Assembly: GCA_041175665.1 (NCBI GenBank) | Contig: JBEDEM010000025.1 | Location: 1 to 35,409, forward strand | DNA length: 35,409 bases | Direction: 5' to 3' | Origin: UBA3064 sp016868095 | GTDB lineage: Bacteria > Pseudomonadota > Gammaproteobacteria > Burkholderiales > Burkholderiaceae_E | Part shown: positions 1-7,938 of the stretch, one piece after another | How positions within the stretch are numbered: the stretch's first letter is position 1 | Layout of the letters: every line of letters begins with the position of its first letter | The notes under the pieces: generated by a model | Databases searched by the model: none | The model's input: the letters and a program-made list of their open reading frames with translations, nothing else | Told to the model about the DNA's origin: nothing | Position numbers and translations under genes: made by a program

Positions 1-381
1 CTCGAAAGCCACTACGACCGAGGAACCTACCGATTGTCACAACTGCTCGCCGATCACCCTTGGTTTCTCAATCATGCGTTGCTCAGCGACATGATGAGCT
101 CAGGTTTTCCTTTCGATCGTGAGTCTGCTTATCGAAGCTTCGTGGGTCTTTCGTCCCGGTTCGGGATAGTCCGTCTCATGTTAGCTGGGACCGCCCAATT
201 AACTGAACCAAAGCCCTCTGTAGACGATTTAGCCCAAGTCGTACAAACCTTCTCACGACACTATCGGCATCATGCGGAATTCGCGACCAATCTGGATAAT
301 TGCCTTATCAGGTCTGGATGGTCGTCTTTAGACCGAATGATCCTGTTCTTACGAGCCCCTCATGAGACTTATGTCAAGTGA
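1..381 (+). CDS. FliB-like lysine-N-methylase, C-terminal part (5' truncated by window edge)
   Basis: The frame is open from base 1 and ends at TGA 379-381, so only about the last 126 residues are present; an internal TTG at 34 is not needed as a start. The fragment has the shape of the C-terminus of the flagellin lysine-N-methylase (FliB) family: a 'HPWFLNHALLSDMMSSGFPF' block like the family's LENYL...FPF region, then a helical 'RFGIVRLMLAG' stretch, then 'VQTFSRHYRHH', which matches the family's QSFSR..EHN motif. FliB proteins methylate lysines of flagellin in Salmonella; homologues without flagella also exist. The cysteine-rich N-terminal half that would confirm the family lies outside the window. 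No flagellar genes are visible nearby. The family call is inferred from remembered motifs. Confidence 0.6.
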   Translation, partial: LESHYDRGTYRLSQLLADHPWFLNHALLSDMMSSGFPFDRESAYRSFVGLSSRFGIVRLMLAGTAQLTEPKPSVDDLAQVVQTFSRHYRHHAEFATNLDNCLIRSGWSSLDRMILFLRAPHETYVK

Positions 382-437
382 TAGGCTTGGACTCGCTTCG
401 ACGAATTTGCTGTCGACCGCCAAGCGCAATTGTTTCG

Positions 438-514
438 TGGGGTGACCGATGGGATTCGAACCCACGACAGCCGGAATCACAATCCGGGACTCTACCAACT
501 GAGCTACGGCCACC
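438..514 (-). tRNA. tRNA-His (GTG)
   Basis: Read on the minus strand this folds as a 77-nt tRNA. The 7-bp acceptor stem pairs GTGGCCG with CGGTCAC. The extra G at -1 opposite discriminator C73, diagnostic of tRNA-His, is present (complement of base 514). The D-arm begins TAGCTCAG, the anticodon stem CCGGA/TCCGG holds loop TTGTGAT with anticodon GTG, and the T-arm carries GGTTCGAAT. The 3' CCA is encoded (438-440). It is the last of three tRNAs read in the same direction. Confidence 0.97.
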
Positions 515-566
515 ATTGCCCACTCCCTATTGTAGTTTCGGGACAGAGGCCAGTCAAACGGAGCGC

Positions 567-643
567 TGGCCTGCCCAGCACGACTCGAACGTGCGACCTA
601 CGGCTTAGAAGGCCGTTGCTCTATCCAGCTGAGCTATGGGCAG
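567..643 (-). tRNA. tRNA-Arg (TCT)
   Basis: A 77-nt minus-strand tRNA. The acceptor stem pairs CTGCCCA with TGGGCAG, starting with a C1-G72 pair. The D-arm begins TAGCTCAGCTGG, the anticodon stem ACGGC/GCCGT holds loop CTTCTAA with anticodon TCT, and the T-arm is GCACG/CGTGC around TTCGAGT. Discriminator G73 and an encoded CCA (567-569) follow. It sits between tRNA-Pro and tRNA-His with short spacers. Confidence 0.96.
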
Positions 644-657
644 ATTCGTTGGCTTGG

Positions 658-734
<77 letters not shown>

Positions 735-742
735 AAGCCTTT

Positions 743-748
743 ATTCTA
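743..748 (-). promoter_or_regulatory. probable -10 element of the tRNA cluster
   Basis: On the minus strand TAGAAT (five of six matches to TATAAT) ends 8 nt before the first base of tRNA-Pro, a suitable distance for a stable-RNA promoter. I see no convincing -35 hexamer at 16-18 nt; that region overlaps the 3' end of glmM. The assignment rests on position and the -10 alone. Confidence 0.4.
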
Positions 749-758
749 ACCTGCTTCC

Positions 759-2204
759 TTAGCGAATGCTCGAGGCAATGCGTTGTGCATAGGCCTGAGC
801 CTTTAGCTCATCAGGGTGTTCGACCATCACTCGAACCACAGGCTCGGTACCTGAAGGTCTAATCAGGCTGCGGCCCTCGCCCTGAAGCTCACGCTCAACC
901 GATTCAAGTGCCGCATGGAGCGGCGCATGATGCTGCATCTGAAAGCCTGACGGCGTTGGCACATTGATCAAGACCTGCGGCAAAAGAACGAGTTCCGAGC
1001 ATAGCTGGGCGAGTTCTTGATCCTGATCGACGATCGCAGCAAGCACTTGTAGACCACTGATGATGCCGTCGCCCGTGCTGTGCAAATCAAGTGCAAGCAG
1101 GTGCCCAGAGCCCTCGCCGCCAAGCAGCCAACCACGCGCTTGAAGCCGCTCGAGCACATAACGATCACCCACCTTGGCCCGTTCAAAATCAACCCCTCTC
1201 GTTTGAAAGCCGCGCTCGAGAGCAAAGTTACTCATCAAGGTTCCTACAACACCCGGCACTGTTTCACGTCTTAACCGATCGTTGACCAGGACCCACAGCA
1301 ATTCGTCGCCACCATAAATGCGACCACTTCGGTCACACATGATCAGGCGATCAGCATCGCCGTCCAAGGCCAAGCCAAGATCGGCACCGGTTTCGAGCAC
1401 CTTGGCGCGCATCGCTTCAGGATGAGTGGCACCGCAGTTGAGGTTGATGTTGGTGCCATCGGGTTCGTTGCCCATCTTAATCACTTGGGCACCGAGTTCG
1501 TGCAGCACCGGGCCAGCGACGTGGTAGGCAGCCCCATGTGCTGAGTCAACCACAATCTTGATGCCTTTTAAATCGAGGCGCTGTGGAAAACTGCTTTTGC
1601 AAAACTCGATATAGCGGCCCGCCGCATCGTCGATGCGCCTCGCTCGACCCATATCGGCCGCGGGTACGCAAGCCAATTCCGGGTGAGCGATCGAATCACT
1701 GTGCAAGTAGGACTCGATTTGAGCCTCAATCGCATCAGACAGCTTATTGCCCTGACCCGAGAAAAACTTAATGCCGTTATCCTCATAGGGATTGTGTGAG
1801 GCAGAAATAACAATCCCTGCATCGAGACGAAGTGCTCGCGTAAGGTAGGCAACCCCTGGTGTGGGAAGCGGTCCCACCAAACGCACATCGACGCCCATTG
1901 ATGACAAGCCTGCCTCAAGCGCCGCTTCAAGCATATAGCCCGATAGGCGCGTGTCTTTACCGATCAAGGCAACAGGCTTTCTTCCAGCTTTTGCGCCTGA
2001 TTGCGACGTGCGGGTCTGCGATGCACCTGACTGCGTTGAACGGGTCTGCGATGCACCTGACTGCGATACGCCTGACTGCATTGAACGGGACTGCAGCAAC
2101 ACCTTGCCCGCCGCTTGTCCGAGTCGAAGCACAAACTCCGGTGTCATGGGCAAACTTCCGACCCGCCCACGAATCCCGTCAGTACCAAACCAGCGCCTTG
2201 TCAT
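759..2204 (-). CDS. glmM: Phosphoglucosamine mutase
   Basis: Converts glucosamine-6-phosphate to glucosamine-1-phosphate on the cytoplasmic route to UDP-GlcNAc, peptidoglycan and LPS. The 481-aa product begins with the family start FGTDGIRGRVG, has the phosphoserine loop ISASHNP with catalytic Ser136, the metal loop DGDADR, the sugar loop EGSGH and the phosphate-binding RPSGTEP near the C-terminus. E. coli GlmM is 445 aa with the serine at 102. The 34-residue shift is explained by a low-complexity insertion at about residues 41-73, six pentapeptides of the form [ST]Q[ST][GR]x, between AAGKVLL and the VALIGKDTR strand. The catalytic core looks intact. The ATG lies 1 nt after the folP stop, so the two are probably coupled. 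Confidence 0.97.
   Translation of the reverse strand: MTRRWFGTDGIRGRVGSLPMTPEFVLRLGQAAGKVLLQSRSMQSGVSQSGASQTRSTQSGASQTRTSQSGAKAGRKPVALIGKDTRLSGYMLEAALEAGLSSMGVDVRLVGPLPTPGVAYLTRALRLDAGIVISASHNPYEDNGIKFFSGQGNKLSDAIEAQIESYLHSDSIAHPELACVPAADMGRARRIDDAAGRYIEFCKSSFPQRLDLKGIKIVVDSAHGAAYHVAGPVLHELGAQVIKMGNEPDGTNINLNCGATHPEAMRAKVLETGADLGLALDGDADRLIMCDRSGRIYGGDELLWVLVNDRLRRETVPGVVGTLMSNFALERGFQTRGVDFERAKVGDRYVLERLQARGWLLGGEGSGHLLALDLHSTGDGIISGLQVLAAIVDQDQELAQLCSELVLLPQVLINVPTPSGFQMQHHAPLHAALESVERELQGEGRSLIRPSGTEPVVRVMVEHPDELKAQAYAQRIASSIR
1988..2096 (-). repeat. 15/30-nt tandem repeat inside glmM
   Basis: Two adjacent 30-nt copies (2011-2040 and 2041-2070) are identical over their first 25 bases and are flanked by diverged partial copies. 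The underlying period is 15 nt, which encodes the in-frame pentapeptides SQSGA, SQTRS, TQSGA, SQTRT and SQSGA. The period keeps the reading frame, so copy number could change without breaking the gene. Confidence 0.9.
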
Positions 2205-2205
2205 C

Positions 2206-3069
2206 TCAATATCCTTCTTGCGAGGTGGGGTTGTCCATCAAACAGCCATAGACCCGAAGCGCATCGACTGCCGCGCCAACATGGTGAACCCGAATTATCG
2301 ATGCACCTAGACTAGCAGCCGCAAGCGCCCCACCAATTGATCCTGGGTCTCGATCAGCGGTGGCTTTGCCGGTAATTTCGCCGATGAAACGTTTGCGCGA
2401 TAAACCAACAAGCAGCGGGAAAGGGGTTGGATGAAAATCATATCGTGATAGTAATCGTAGAGATCGCAACAGTGCCCTGTTGTGTTCAAAAAGTTTGCCA
2501 AAGCCGATTCCCGGATCAAGAACCACTTTGCTCAAGTCAAGGCCCTGCTTCACACCGCATTGCAATTGGCGCTCAAAAAACCCGCGCACCATGCCAACAA
2601 CGCCCCCCTCGCTTTCGGGATAATCGGGTGCGTCTTGCATGCTGGCAGGCTGCCCTTGCATATGCATCAGGCAGATCCGAGGCGCTTGGACAGCGATTGC
2701 CCAAGCGCCCTCGGAGCGAAAGCCATTGACGTCGTTGAGCATGTCAGCACCCTCGTTGAGTGCGGCCGCCATGACGGCGGGCTTCATGCTGTCAACTGAG
2801 ATACGGAAAGCCTGCTTTTGCTTTAGAGGCGCAAGGCGCCTCAAGACGGGCATTAAGCGATCGAGTTCTTCGCGCTCGGACACCGCTTGGGCCCCAGGGC
2901 GGGTTGACTCAGCACCCAGATCAATCCACTGTGCGCCCTCATCGACGAGCATCAGGGCTTTTGCAAGCGCCTGATCGGTGCTTAGGGGCCCGCCGTCTGA
3001 AAACGAATCGGGGGTCAGATTCAAGACCCCCATCACCTCAACTTCAGGCAGCCGGAGCCTCCGGCACAT
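2206..3069 (-). CDS. folP: Dihydropteroate synthase
   Basis: Condenses 6-hydroxymethyl-dihydropterin diphosphate with p-aminobenzoate in folate synthesis; it is the sulfonamide target. The TIM-barrel signatures appear in order: MGVLNLTPDSFSDGG, DLGAESTRPGA, NDVNGF, DPGIGFGK, GLSRKRFIG and a terminal RVHHV. The usual form of the last motif is RVHDV, so the residue after the conserved His is changed. The frame stays open upstream to 3165 inside ftsH. I chose ATG 3069 because it leaves the usual short strand (LRLPEVEV) before the first motif, giving 287 aa and a 26-bp overlap with the ftsH end. No clear Shine-Dalgarno precedes it, which fits translational coupling. Confidence 0.95.
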   Translation of the reverse strand: MCRRLRLPEVEVMGVLNLTPDSFSDGGPLSTDQALAKALMLVDEGAQWIDLGAESTRPGAQAVSEREELDRLMPVLRRLAPLKQKQAFRISVDSMKPAVMAAALNEGADMLNDVNGFRSEGAWAIAVQAPRICLMHMQGQPASMQDAPDYPESEGGVVGMVRGFFERQLQCGVKQGLDLSKVVLDPGIGFGKLFEHNRALLRSLRLLSRYDFHPTPFPLLVGLSRKRFIGEITGKATADRDPGSIGGALAAASLGASIIRVHHVGAAVDALRVYGCLMDNPTSQEGY

Positions 3070-4963
3070 CGCTTGGTGTGGGCTGGACTTGCGGACCACT
3101 GGTGCCACTCGGCGCACTTGGCTTGTTGTTGCCTGGCTCCTTCGGGGGCCGTGGCGGCAAGCCATTCATGATGTCGTCGATCTGGTCTGCGTCGATGGTT
3201 TCCCATTCGAGCAAAGCTTTGGTCATGGCTTCGACCTTATCGCGATTGTCTTCTAGGATTTTGCGCGCAACCCCATACTGATCGTCGATGATTTTGCGGA
3301 TCTCTGTGTCGACCTTGCGCATGGTCTCTTCAGACATATGCGTAGTCTTCGTGATCGATCGACCCAGAAATATTTCACCTTCGTTTTCAGCATAAACCAT
3401 AGGACCGAGTACATCGCTCATCCCGTAGCGGGTGACCATATCGCGGGCAAGCGATGTGGCGCGCTCGAAATCATTGCTTGCGCCGGTTGTCATTTGATTC
3501 ATGAATAGCTCTTCGGCGATACGCCCGCCAAAGAGCATCGAAATCATATGCAGCATACGGGTGCGATCCATCGAATAGCGATCTTCCGTGGGCAGCTGCA
3601 TGGTGACACCAAGCGCACGCCCGCGCGGAATGATCGTCACCTTGTGCACAGGATCGGTCTTAGGCAGCATACGCGCCACGATTGCATGGCCTGACTCATG
3701 GTAAGCCGTGTTTTTCCGCTCTTCCTCGGGCATGACAATCGAACGTCGCTCGGCACCCATGATGATTTTGTCTTTGGCTTTTTCAAAGTCGGTCATTTCG
3801 ACCAAGCGCGCCGCACGACGGGCTGCAAAAAGTGCAGCTTCGTTGACCAGGTTAGCGAGGTCGGCACCTGAAAAACCAGGGGTACCGCGCGCGATAATGT
3901 CGGCCTTAACGTCTTGCGAAATCGGGACCTTGCGCATGTGAACATTGAGGATTTGCTCGCGTCCACGAATATCGGGCAGGGGTACAACCACCTGACGGTC
4001 AAACCGACCAGGACGCAACAAGGCTGGATCAAGCACATCGGGCCGGTTGGTTGCGGCGATCACGATAATGCCTTGGTTGGTCTCAAAGCCATCCATCTCA
4101 ACCAGCATTTGGTTAAGTGTTTGTTCGCGTTCGTCATTACCGCCACCCAGGCCAGCGCCGCGCTGACGACCGACCGCATCGATTTCGTCGATGAAAATAA
4201 TGCAAGGCGCCTGTTTTTTGGCGTTTTCAAACATGTCGCGGACACGGGCCGCACCCACGCCGACAAACATTTCCACGAAATCAGAGCCTGAGATCGAGAA
4301 AAAAGGTACCTTGGCTTCACCGGCAATCGCTTTTGCCAGCAATGTTTTACCGGTACCGGGTGAGCCAACCATCAAAACACCACGTGGGATTCGTCCACCA
4401 AGTTTTTGGAATCTCGACGGATCGCGCAAGAAATCAACAAGCTCTTGCACCTCCTCTTTTGCTTCGTCGCAACCTGCAACGTCGGCGAAGGTGATTTGGT
4501 TATTGTTTTCATCGAGCATGCGCGCGCGTGATTTCCCGAAGGAGAAAGCTCCGCCCTTGCCACCGCCTTGCATTTGGCGCATGAAAAAGACCCAAACGCC
4601 GATGAGCAGGAGCATCGGGAACCAGGACACAAACACGCTCATTAAAAATGACTGTTCTTCGCGCGGTTTGACGTCGAATTTCACGCCGTAAGTCACCAAA
4701 TCGCCAACTAGGCCACGGTCGAGATAAGTGCCTGTTGTACGGATCCGACGGTCATCGACGGTGACTGCGCTAATGTCGGCCGTCCCGGTGGTGTCGCTAA
4801 TCACAACGCTCTTAATTCGTCCATTTCTCACGTCGTCGAGAAACTCCGAGTAAGGCACTGAATTACCTGAACTTGTGCTCCGGTTATCAAATTGCTTGAA
4901 AACCGTAAACAAGACAAGCGCGATGACTAGCCAAATGGCGGCTTTGGAGAAGACGTTATTCAA
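3044..4963 (-). CDS. ftsH: ATP-dependent zinc metalloprotease FtsH
   Basis: A membrane-anchored hexameric AAA protease that degrades regulatory and misassembled membrane proteins. The 639-aa sequence has two N-terminal membrane segments (about residues 8-24 and 106-128) flanking a periplasmic domain. Walker A is GSPGTGKT at 200-207, with Ser where most FtsH have Pro; Walker B is IIFIDE near 255-260; the SRH region is ATNRPDVLDPALLRPGRFD. The zinc site is HESGH at 422-426 with a third ligand Asp498 in GASND. The start is a TTG at 4963, preceded 8 nt upstream by AAGGAG; no ATG fits better. The last 40 residues are Pro/Ser rich. It is followed by folP with a 26-bp overlap. Confidence 0.98.
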   Translation of the reverse strand: MNNVFSKAAIWLVIALVLFTVFKQFDNRSTSSGNSVPYSEFLDDVRNGRIKSVVISDTTGTADISAVTVDDRRIRTTGTYLDRGLVGDLVTYGVKFDVKPREEQSFLMSVFVSWFPMLLLIGVWVFFMRQMQGGGKGGAFSFGKSRARMLDENNNQITFADVAGCDEAKEEVQELVDFLRDPSRFQKLGGRIPRGVLMVGSPGTGKTLLAKAIAGEAKVPFFSISGSDFVEMFVGVGAARVRDMFENAKKQAPCIIFIDEIDAVGRQRGAGLGGGNDEREQTLNQMLVEMDGFETNQGIIVIAATNRPDVLDPALLRPGRFDRQVVVPLPDIRGREQILNVHMRKVPISQDVKADIIARGTPGFSGADLANLVNEAALFAARRAARLVEMTDFEKAKDKIIMGAERRSIVMPEEERKNTAYHESGHAIVARMLPKTDPVHKVTIIPRGRALGVTMQLPTEDRYSMDRTRMLHMISMLFGGRIAEELFMNQMTTGASNDFERATSLARDMVTRYGMSDVLGPMVYAENEGEIFLGRSITKTTHMSEETMRKVDTEIRKIIDDQYGVARKILEDNRDKVEAMTKALLEWETIDADQIDDIMNGLPPRPPKEPGNNKPSAPSGTSGPQVQPTPSDVPEAPAA

Positions 4964-5050
4964 TCGATTTACTCCTTCCTGGATCTTGCAGTGTACGTAA
5001 TCTCAATGACCTTCGCCACTGAAGGGTTCGCAAGGGGATATTCATGTTTC

Positions 5051-5704
5051 TTAAGCCCTAGGCAACAAACCTTTGCCCAACAAATAAGTCTCCGCAGACT
5101 CTTCCCGGCTCGCCTTGGGCTTTCTAATGAAAACCTGCCGAAACTCGCGCTTGTAGGACTCAACCCATTGGCTAAAGCCGCTGCCTTGAAAGCATTTGAC
5201 TAAAAGACAACCACCGGGTTTTAGGTGAACGGCAGAAAACTCAAGTGCGAGCTCAATCAAATCACCCATACGAGCACTATCTGCTGAGGCCACACCGCTT
5301 AAGTTGGGTGCCATATCCGAAATCACAAGATCACATCCGCCATCGGGCAGGACTTCCTGGAGGACTCGCAAGGTTTCTTCCTCACGAAAGTCACCAACCA
5401 GGCTTAAAACCCCATCGAGCGGCTCCATCGCCAACATATCGAGTGTGATGAGCTTGCCTCGCAAGGCCTGGCTCGCAAAGCCTAAGCGTTCGCGCACAAC
5501 CTGCGTCCAAGAGCCAGGTGCCGCACCTAATTCAACAATACACATGCCAGGCTTGATTAATTTGTCCTGATCGTCGATTTCGGCAAGCTTGAAGGCAGCT
5601 CGAGACCGATAGCCTTTTTGTTGGGCTTTTCGGACATAGGGATCGTTGAGATGCCGATGCATCCAGTTTTGATTAAAGCGATGCTTTTTGCCAGCAGGCA
5701 TCAT
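5051..5704 (-). CDS. rlmE: 23S rRNA 2'-O-ribose U2552 methyltransferase (RlmE/FtsJ)
   Basis: Methylates U2552 of 23S rRNA during late assembly of the large subunit. The 217-aa product shows the Rossmann SAM loop ELGAAPGSW (58-66) and the catalytic tetrad Lys39 (AAFKL), Asp130 (SDMAPN), Lys170 (LVKCFQG) and Glu205 (AETYLLG). The start ATG (5704-5702) overlaps the TGA of the upstream ATPase gene by 4 nt, so translation is likely coupled to it. A second ATG follows at once. An 87-nt gap separates it from ftsH, the usual downstream neighbour. Confidence 0.96.
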   Translation of the reverse strand: MMPAGKKHRFNQNWMHRHLNDPYVRKAQQKGYRSRAAFKLAEIDDQDKLIKPGMCIVELGAAPGSWTQVVRERLGFASQALRGKLITLDMLAMEPLDGVLSLVGDFREEETLRVLQEVLPDGGCDLVISDMAPNLSGVASADSARMGDLIELALEFSAVHLKPGGCLLVKCFQGSGFSQWVESYKREFRQVFIRKPKASREESAETYLLGKGLLPRA

Positions 5705-6882
5705 GGTCCTTTAGGAAGTATCCGAAGCATGAATTCGTCAAACATCGGAACGGTAAAAGCAGTTAGTCCATGGCTGGGGCTCCAGATCATCCCCTTGGCG
5801 ATCAAGGCACTTCGAATCGGTGCGAGTTTGGACACGTCGACGCCCAACTGCGCTGCGATATCCCCCGAACGATGTGGGGCTGGGCCTAAGATAGCCATGG
5901 TCTGAAGGTACAAGCGCTCGCGTTCGGTTAGGCGATCGAAACGAAGTCTGAAAAAACTTTCATCAAGTGCAGCAATCGCAGCGGCTGATGCTCGCTGAAT
6001 GCATGCCATATCGATGGGTGAATGCTCTGCTGCCAGCCAGGCATAGCTGGCCCAAAGCTGAAGAAAATACGGATAGCCTCTGGTCTGTTCTAAGATCTGC
6101 TCGATCGCTTCTTGCGTAATATCGACAGCCTGAGCATTTAAGGGTTTGATGACTGCCAAGCGCGCAAACTCTGGGTTTAGTGCATCGACCATCGGAAAGT
6201 CAAAGAGCCGCTCTGCATAAGTTCTGGCATTACCCATTTGCGCCCTTAGCGACGGCATACCGGCACCTACCAGGACAAGAGGCAAGCATAGCTGTTCGCT
6301 TCGATGCAGGGCACTTATCAGCGGTGCAAGCTGGGCCGACGGCACATACTGAAGCTCATCAAACAATATGACTAATACGGTTTGAGCAGCCTTGGCTGCC
6401 TCTCCGATTTGCGAGATCAATACCGCAAGATCTTGCTCGAAGTCGCCGTTATCCGCCAAGCCAGGCTCTGGCTCGAAGTCGACGCCAACCTCGATATCGG
6501 CAAAATTGATTTTTAGCCTTCTGGCGAAACCCGCCAGTGCACGCAAGCCACGGACCGCAAGCGCTCGAGCTGAATCAAGCTGACTAAGCCTTAACAGCGC
6601 AAGCCTTAATTGCGGCGCGAGCAGCGCCGGCAAGGATCGCTCTGCCTGTGCCTCGAGAAAAATAGTCATGGCTCCCTCTCGCTCCGCATCCAGCCTTATG
6701 CGTTCGAGTAGAACCGTCTTCCCGACACCACGCAGTCCGACGAGAATCTTGCTCTTTGCAGGACGACCCGCGCGCGCGCGCGCAATGGCAACACGTGCAG
6801 CGGACAAGAGTTCATCCCGCCCCGCCAACTCCGGGGGTGGCGTGCCTGCACCCGGCGAAAAAGGATTCCTAATAGGGTCCAA
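5701..6882 (-). CDS. Uncharacterised AAA ATPase with C-terminal winged helix
   Basis: A 393-aa P-loop protein of the ORC/archaeal-ATPase-like AAA group. It begins with a proline/glycine segment (NPFSPGAGTPPPELAGRDELL), then Walker A GLRGVGKT (49-56) and Walker B VILFDE (about 171-176). The last 70 residues look like a winged helix: LTERERLYL, then SGDIAAQLG, a recognition-like helix and FTVPMFDEFM. This architecture is shared by a widespread bacterial family of unknown function. Longer in-frame TTG starts exist (6903, 6888). I chose TTG 6882 because AAGAGGAG lies 7 nt upstream. The stop overlaps the rlmE start (ATGA). A perfect 13-bp inverted repeat lies upstream. I infer a DNA-associated ATPase; the function is unknown. 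Confidence 0.8.
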   Translation of the reverse strand: MDPIRNPFSPGAGTPPPELAGRDELLSAARVAIARARAGRPAKSKILVGLRGVGKTVLLERIRLDAEREGAMTIFLEAQAERSLPALLAPQLRLALLRLSQLDSARALAVRGLRALAGFARRLKINFADIEVGVDFEPEPGLADNGDFEQDLAVLISQIGEAAKAAQTVLVILFDELQYVPSAQLAPLISALHRSEQLCLPLVLVGAGMPSLRAQMGNARTYAERLFDFPMVDALNPEFARLAVIKPLNAQAVDITQEAIEQILEQTRGYPYFLQLWASYAWLAAEHSPIDMACIQRASAAAIAALDESFFRLRFDRLTERERLYLQTMAILGPAPHRSGDIAAQLGVDVSKLAPIRSALIAKGMIWSPSHGLTAFTVPMFDEFMLRILPKGP

Positions 6883-6920
6883 AGGCAAACTCCTCTTGGT
6901 CAATCCTCATCGAGATCGAT

Positions 6921-6977
6921 TTATACAGAGTTTAAGTAAATTATGTTGAAAACCTAAAGTCCCAAAACTCTGTATAA
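6921..6977. repeat. Perfect 13-bp inverted repeat upstream of the AAA ATPase gene
   Basis: The arms TTATACAGAGTTT (6921-6933) and AAACTCTGTATAA (6965-6977) are exact reverse complements separated by 31 AT-rich bases. The pair fills the interval between the end of the decarboxylase gene (6980) and the start of the ATPase gene. On the minus strand the arm nearer the ATPase contains TATAAA, so it may overlap a -10 element. There is no U-tract and the loop is long, so a terminator is unlikely. An operator, or a scar of mobile-element ends, are the alternatives. Confidence 0.75.
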
Positions 6978-6979
6978 GC

Positions 6980-7921
6980 TCAGGACGTTGCGAGCAAATG
7001 TCTGAAGTAGGCGATCGTTTTTACGAGCCCCTCCTCAAGTGAGACCTTGGGCTCCCAGTCAAGCGCTTGCTTGGCAAGCGAAATATCGGGGCGGCGCTGT
7101 TTAGGGTCATCCGAAGGAAGCGGCTTAAAGCTGATCTTGCTGCGCGAACCCGTCAGGCGCAAGACCATCTCAGCAAGTTCGAGCATGGTGAATTCGCCGG
7201 GGTTGCCTATGTTGACCGGCCCAATAAAGGTGGCGGGCGAATCCATCATTCGAAGCATGACTTCAATTAAGTCGTCGACATAACAAAAGCTTCGGGTCTG
7301 GCTACCGTCACCAAACATGGTGATGTCTTCACCCTTGAGCGCCTGCACGATAAAGTTACTCACCACCCTGCCATCATTCGGATGCATTCTTGGTCCATAA
7401 GTGTTGAAAATGCGGACCACTTTGATTTGTAACTGGTGCTGGCGCCAGTAATCGAAAAATAGGGTTTCGGCGCAGCGCTTGCCCTCGTCATAACAGCTTC
7501 GAACACCGATCGGATTAACCTTTCCCCAATAGGACTCGGGCTGAGGATGAACCTCCGGATCGCCGTAGACCTCGCTTGTCGATGCCTGCAAAATGCGTGC
7601 CTTGACCCGTTTGGCTAGCCCCAACATGTTGATCGCGCCATGAACACTTGTTTTGGTGGTTTGTACGGGATCGTGCTGGTAATGAACGGGAGAGGCCGGA
7701 CAGGCCAAGTTAAAAATTCTGTCAACTTCGACATAAAGCGGGAAAGTCACGTCGTGGCGCATCAACTCAAAATGAGGATGATCGAGCAAATGCTTGATAT
7801 TCGCCTTACTGCCTGTGAAGTAGTTATCGACACAAAGCACATCATGACCGCCCTCGATCAAACGCTCGCAAAGGTGCGAACCTAAAAAGCCTGCACCGCC
7901 TGTCACTAAGATCTTTTGCAT
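6980..7921 (-). CDS. UDP-glucuronate decarboxylase (UDP-xylose synthase type)
   Basis: Extended short-chain dehydrogenase that oxidises and decarboxylates UDP-glucuronate to UDP-xylose, a sugar donor for envelope or exopolysaccharide. The 313-aa protein starts with the NAD fold TGGAGFLG (7-14). It has the catalytic STSEVYGDP (around 114-122) and Tyr144-x3-Lys148 in YDEGKR, plus RIFNTYGPRM and the C-terminal RRPDISLA block typical of this subfamily. The similar dTDP-glucose 4,6-dehydratases lack the NPIGVRSCYDEGKR pattern. No other sugar or glycosyltransferase genes are visible, so its pathway context is elsewhere. It starts at an ATG 17 nt from the divergent yhbY start; promoters for both would have to overlap the coding ends. 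Confidence 0.9.
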   Translation of the reverse strand: MQKILVTGGAGFLGSHLCERLIEGGHDVLCVDNYFTGSKANIKHLLDHPHFELMRHDVTFPLYVEVDRIFNLACPASPVHYQHDPVQTTKTSVHGAINMLGLAKRVKARILQASTSEVYGDPEVHPQPESYWGKVNPIGVRSCYDEGKRCAETLFFDYWRQHQLQIKVVRIFNTYGPRMHPNDGRVVSNFIVQALKGEDITMFGDGSQTRSFCYVDDLIEVMLRMMDSPATFIGPVNIGNPGEFTMLELAEMVLRLTGSRSKISFKPLPSDDPKQRRPDISLAKQALDWEPKVSLEEGLVKTIAYFRHLLATS

Positions 7922-7938
7922 CGCTTTACAATCACCTC

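Noticed and set aside
1859..2315. Overlapping plus-strand ORFs opposite the glmM N-terminus and folP end
   Set aside because: Cys/Asp-rich repeats in them are the reverse strand of the glmM 15-nt repeat; glmM motifs show the minus strand is coding.
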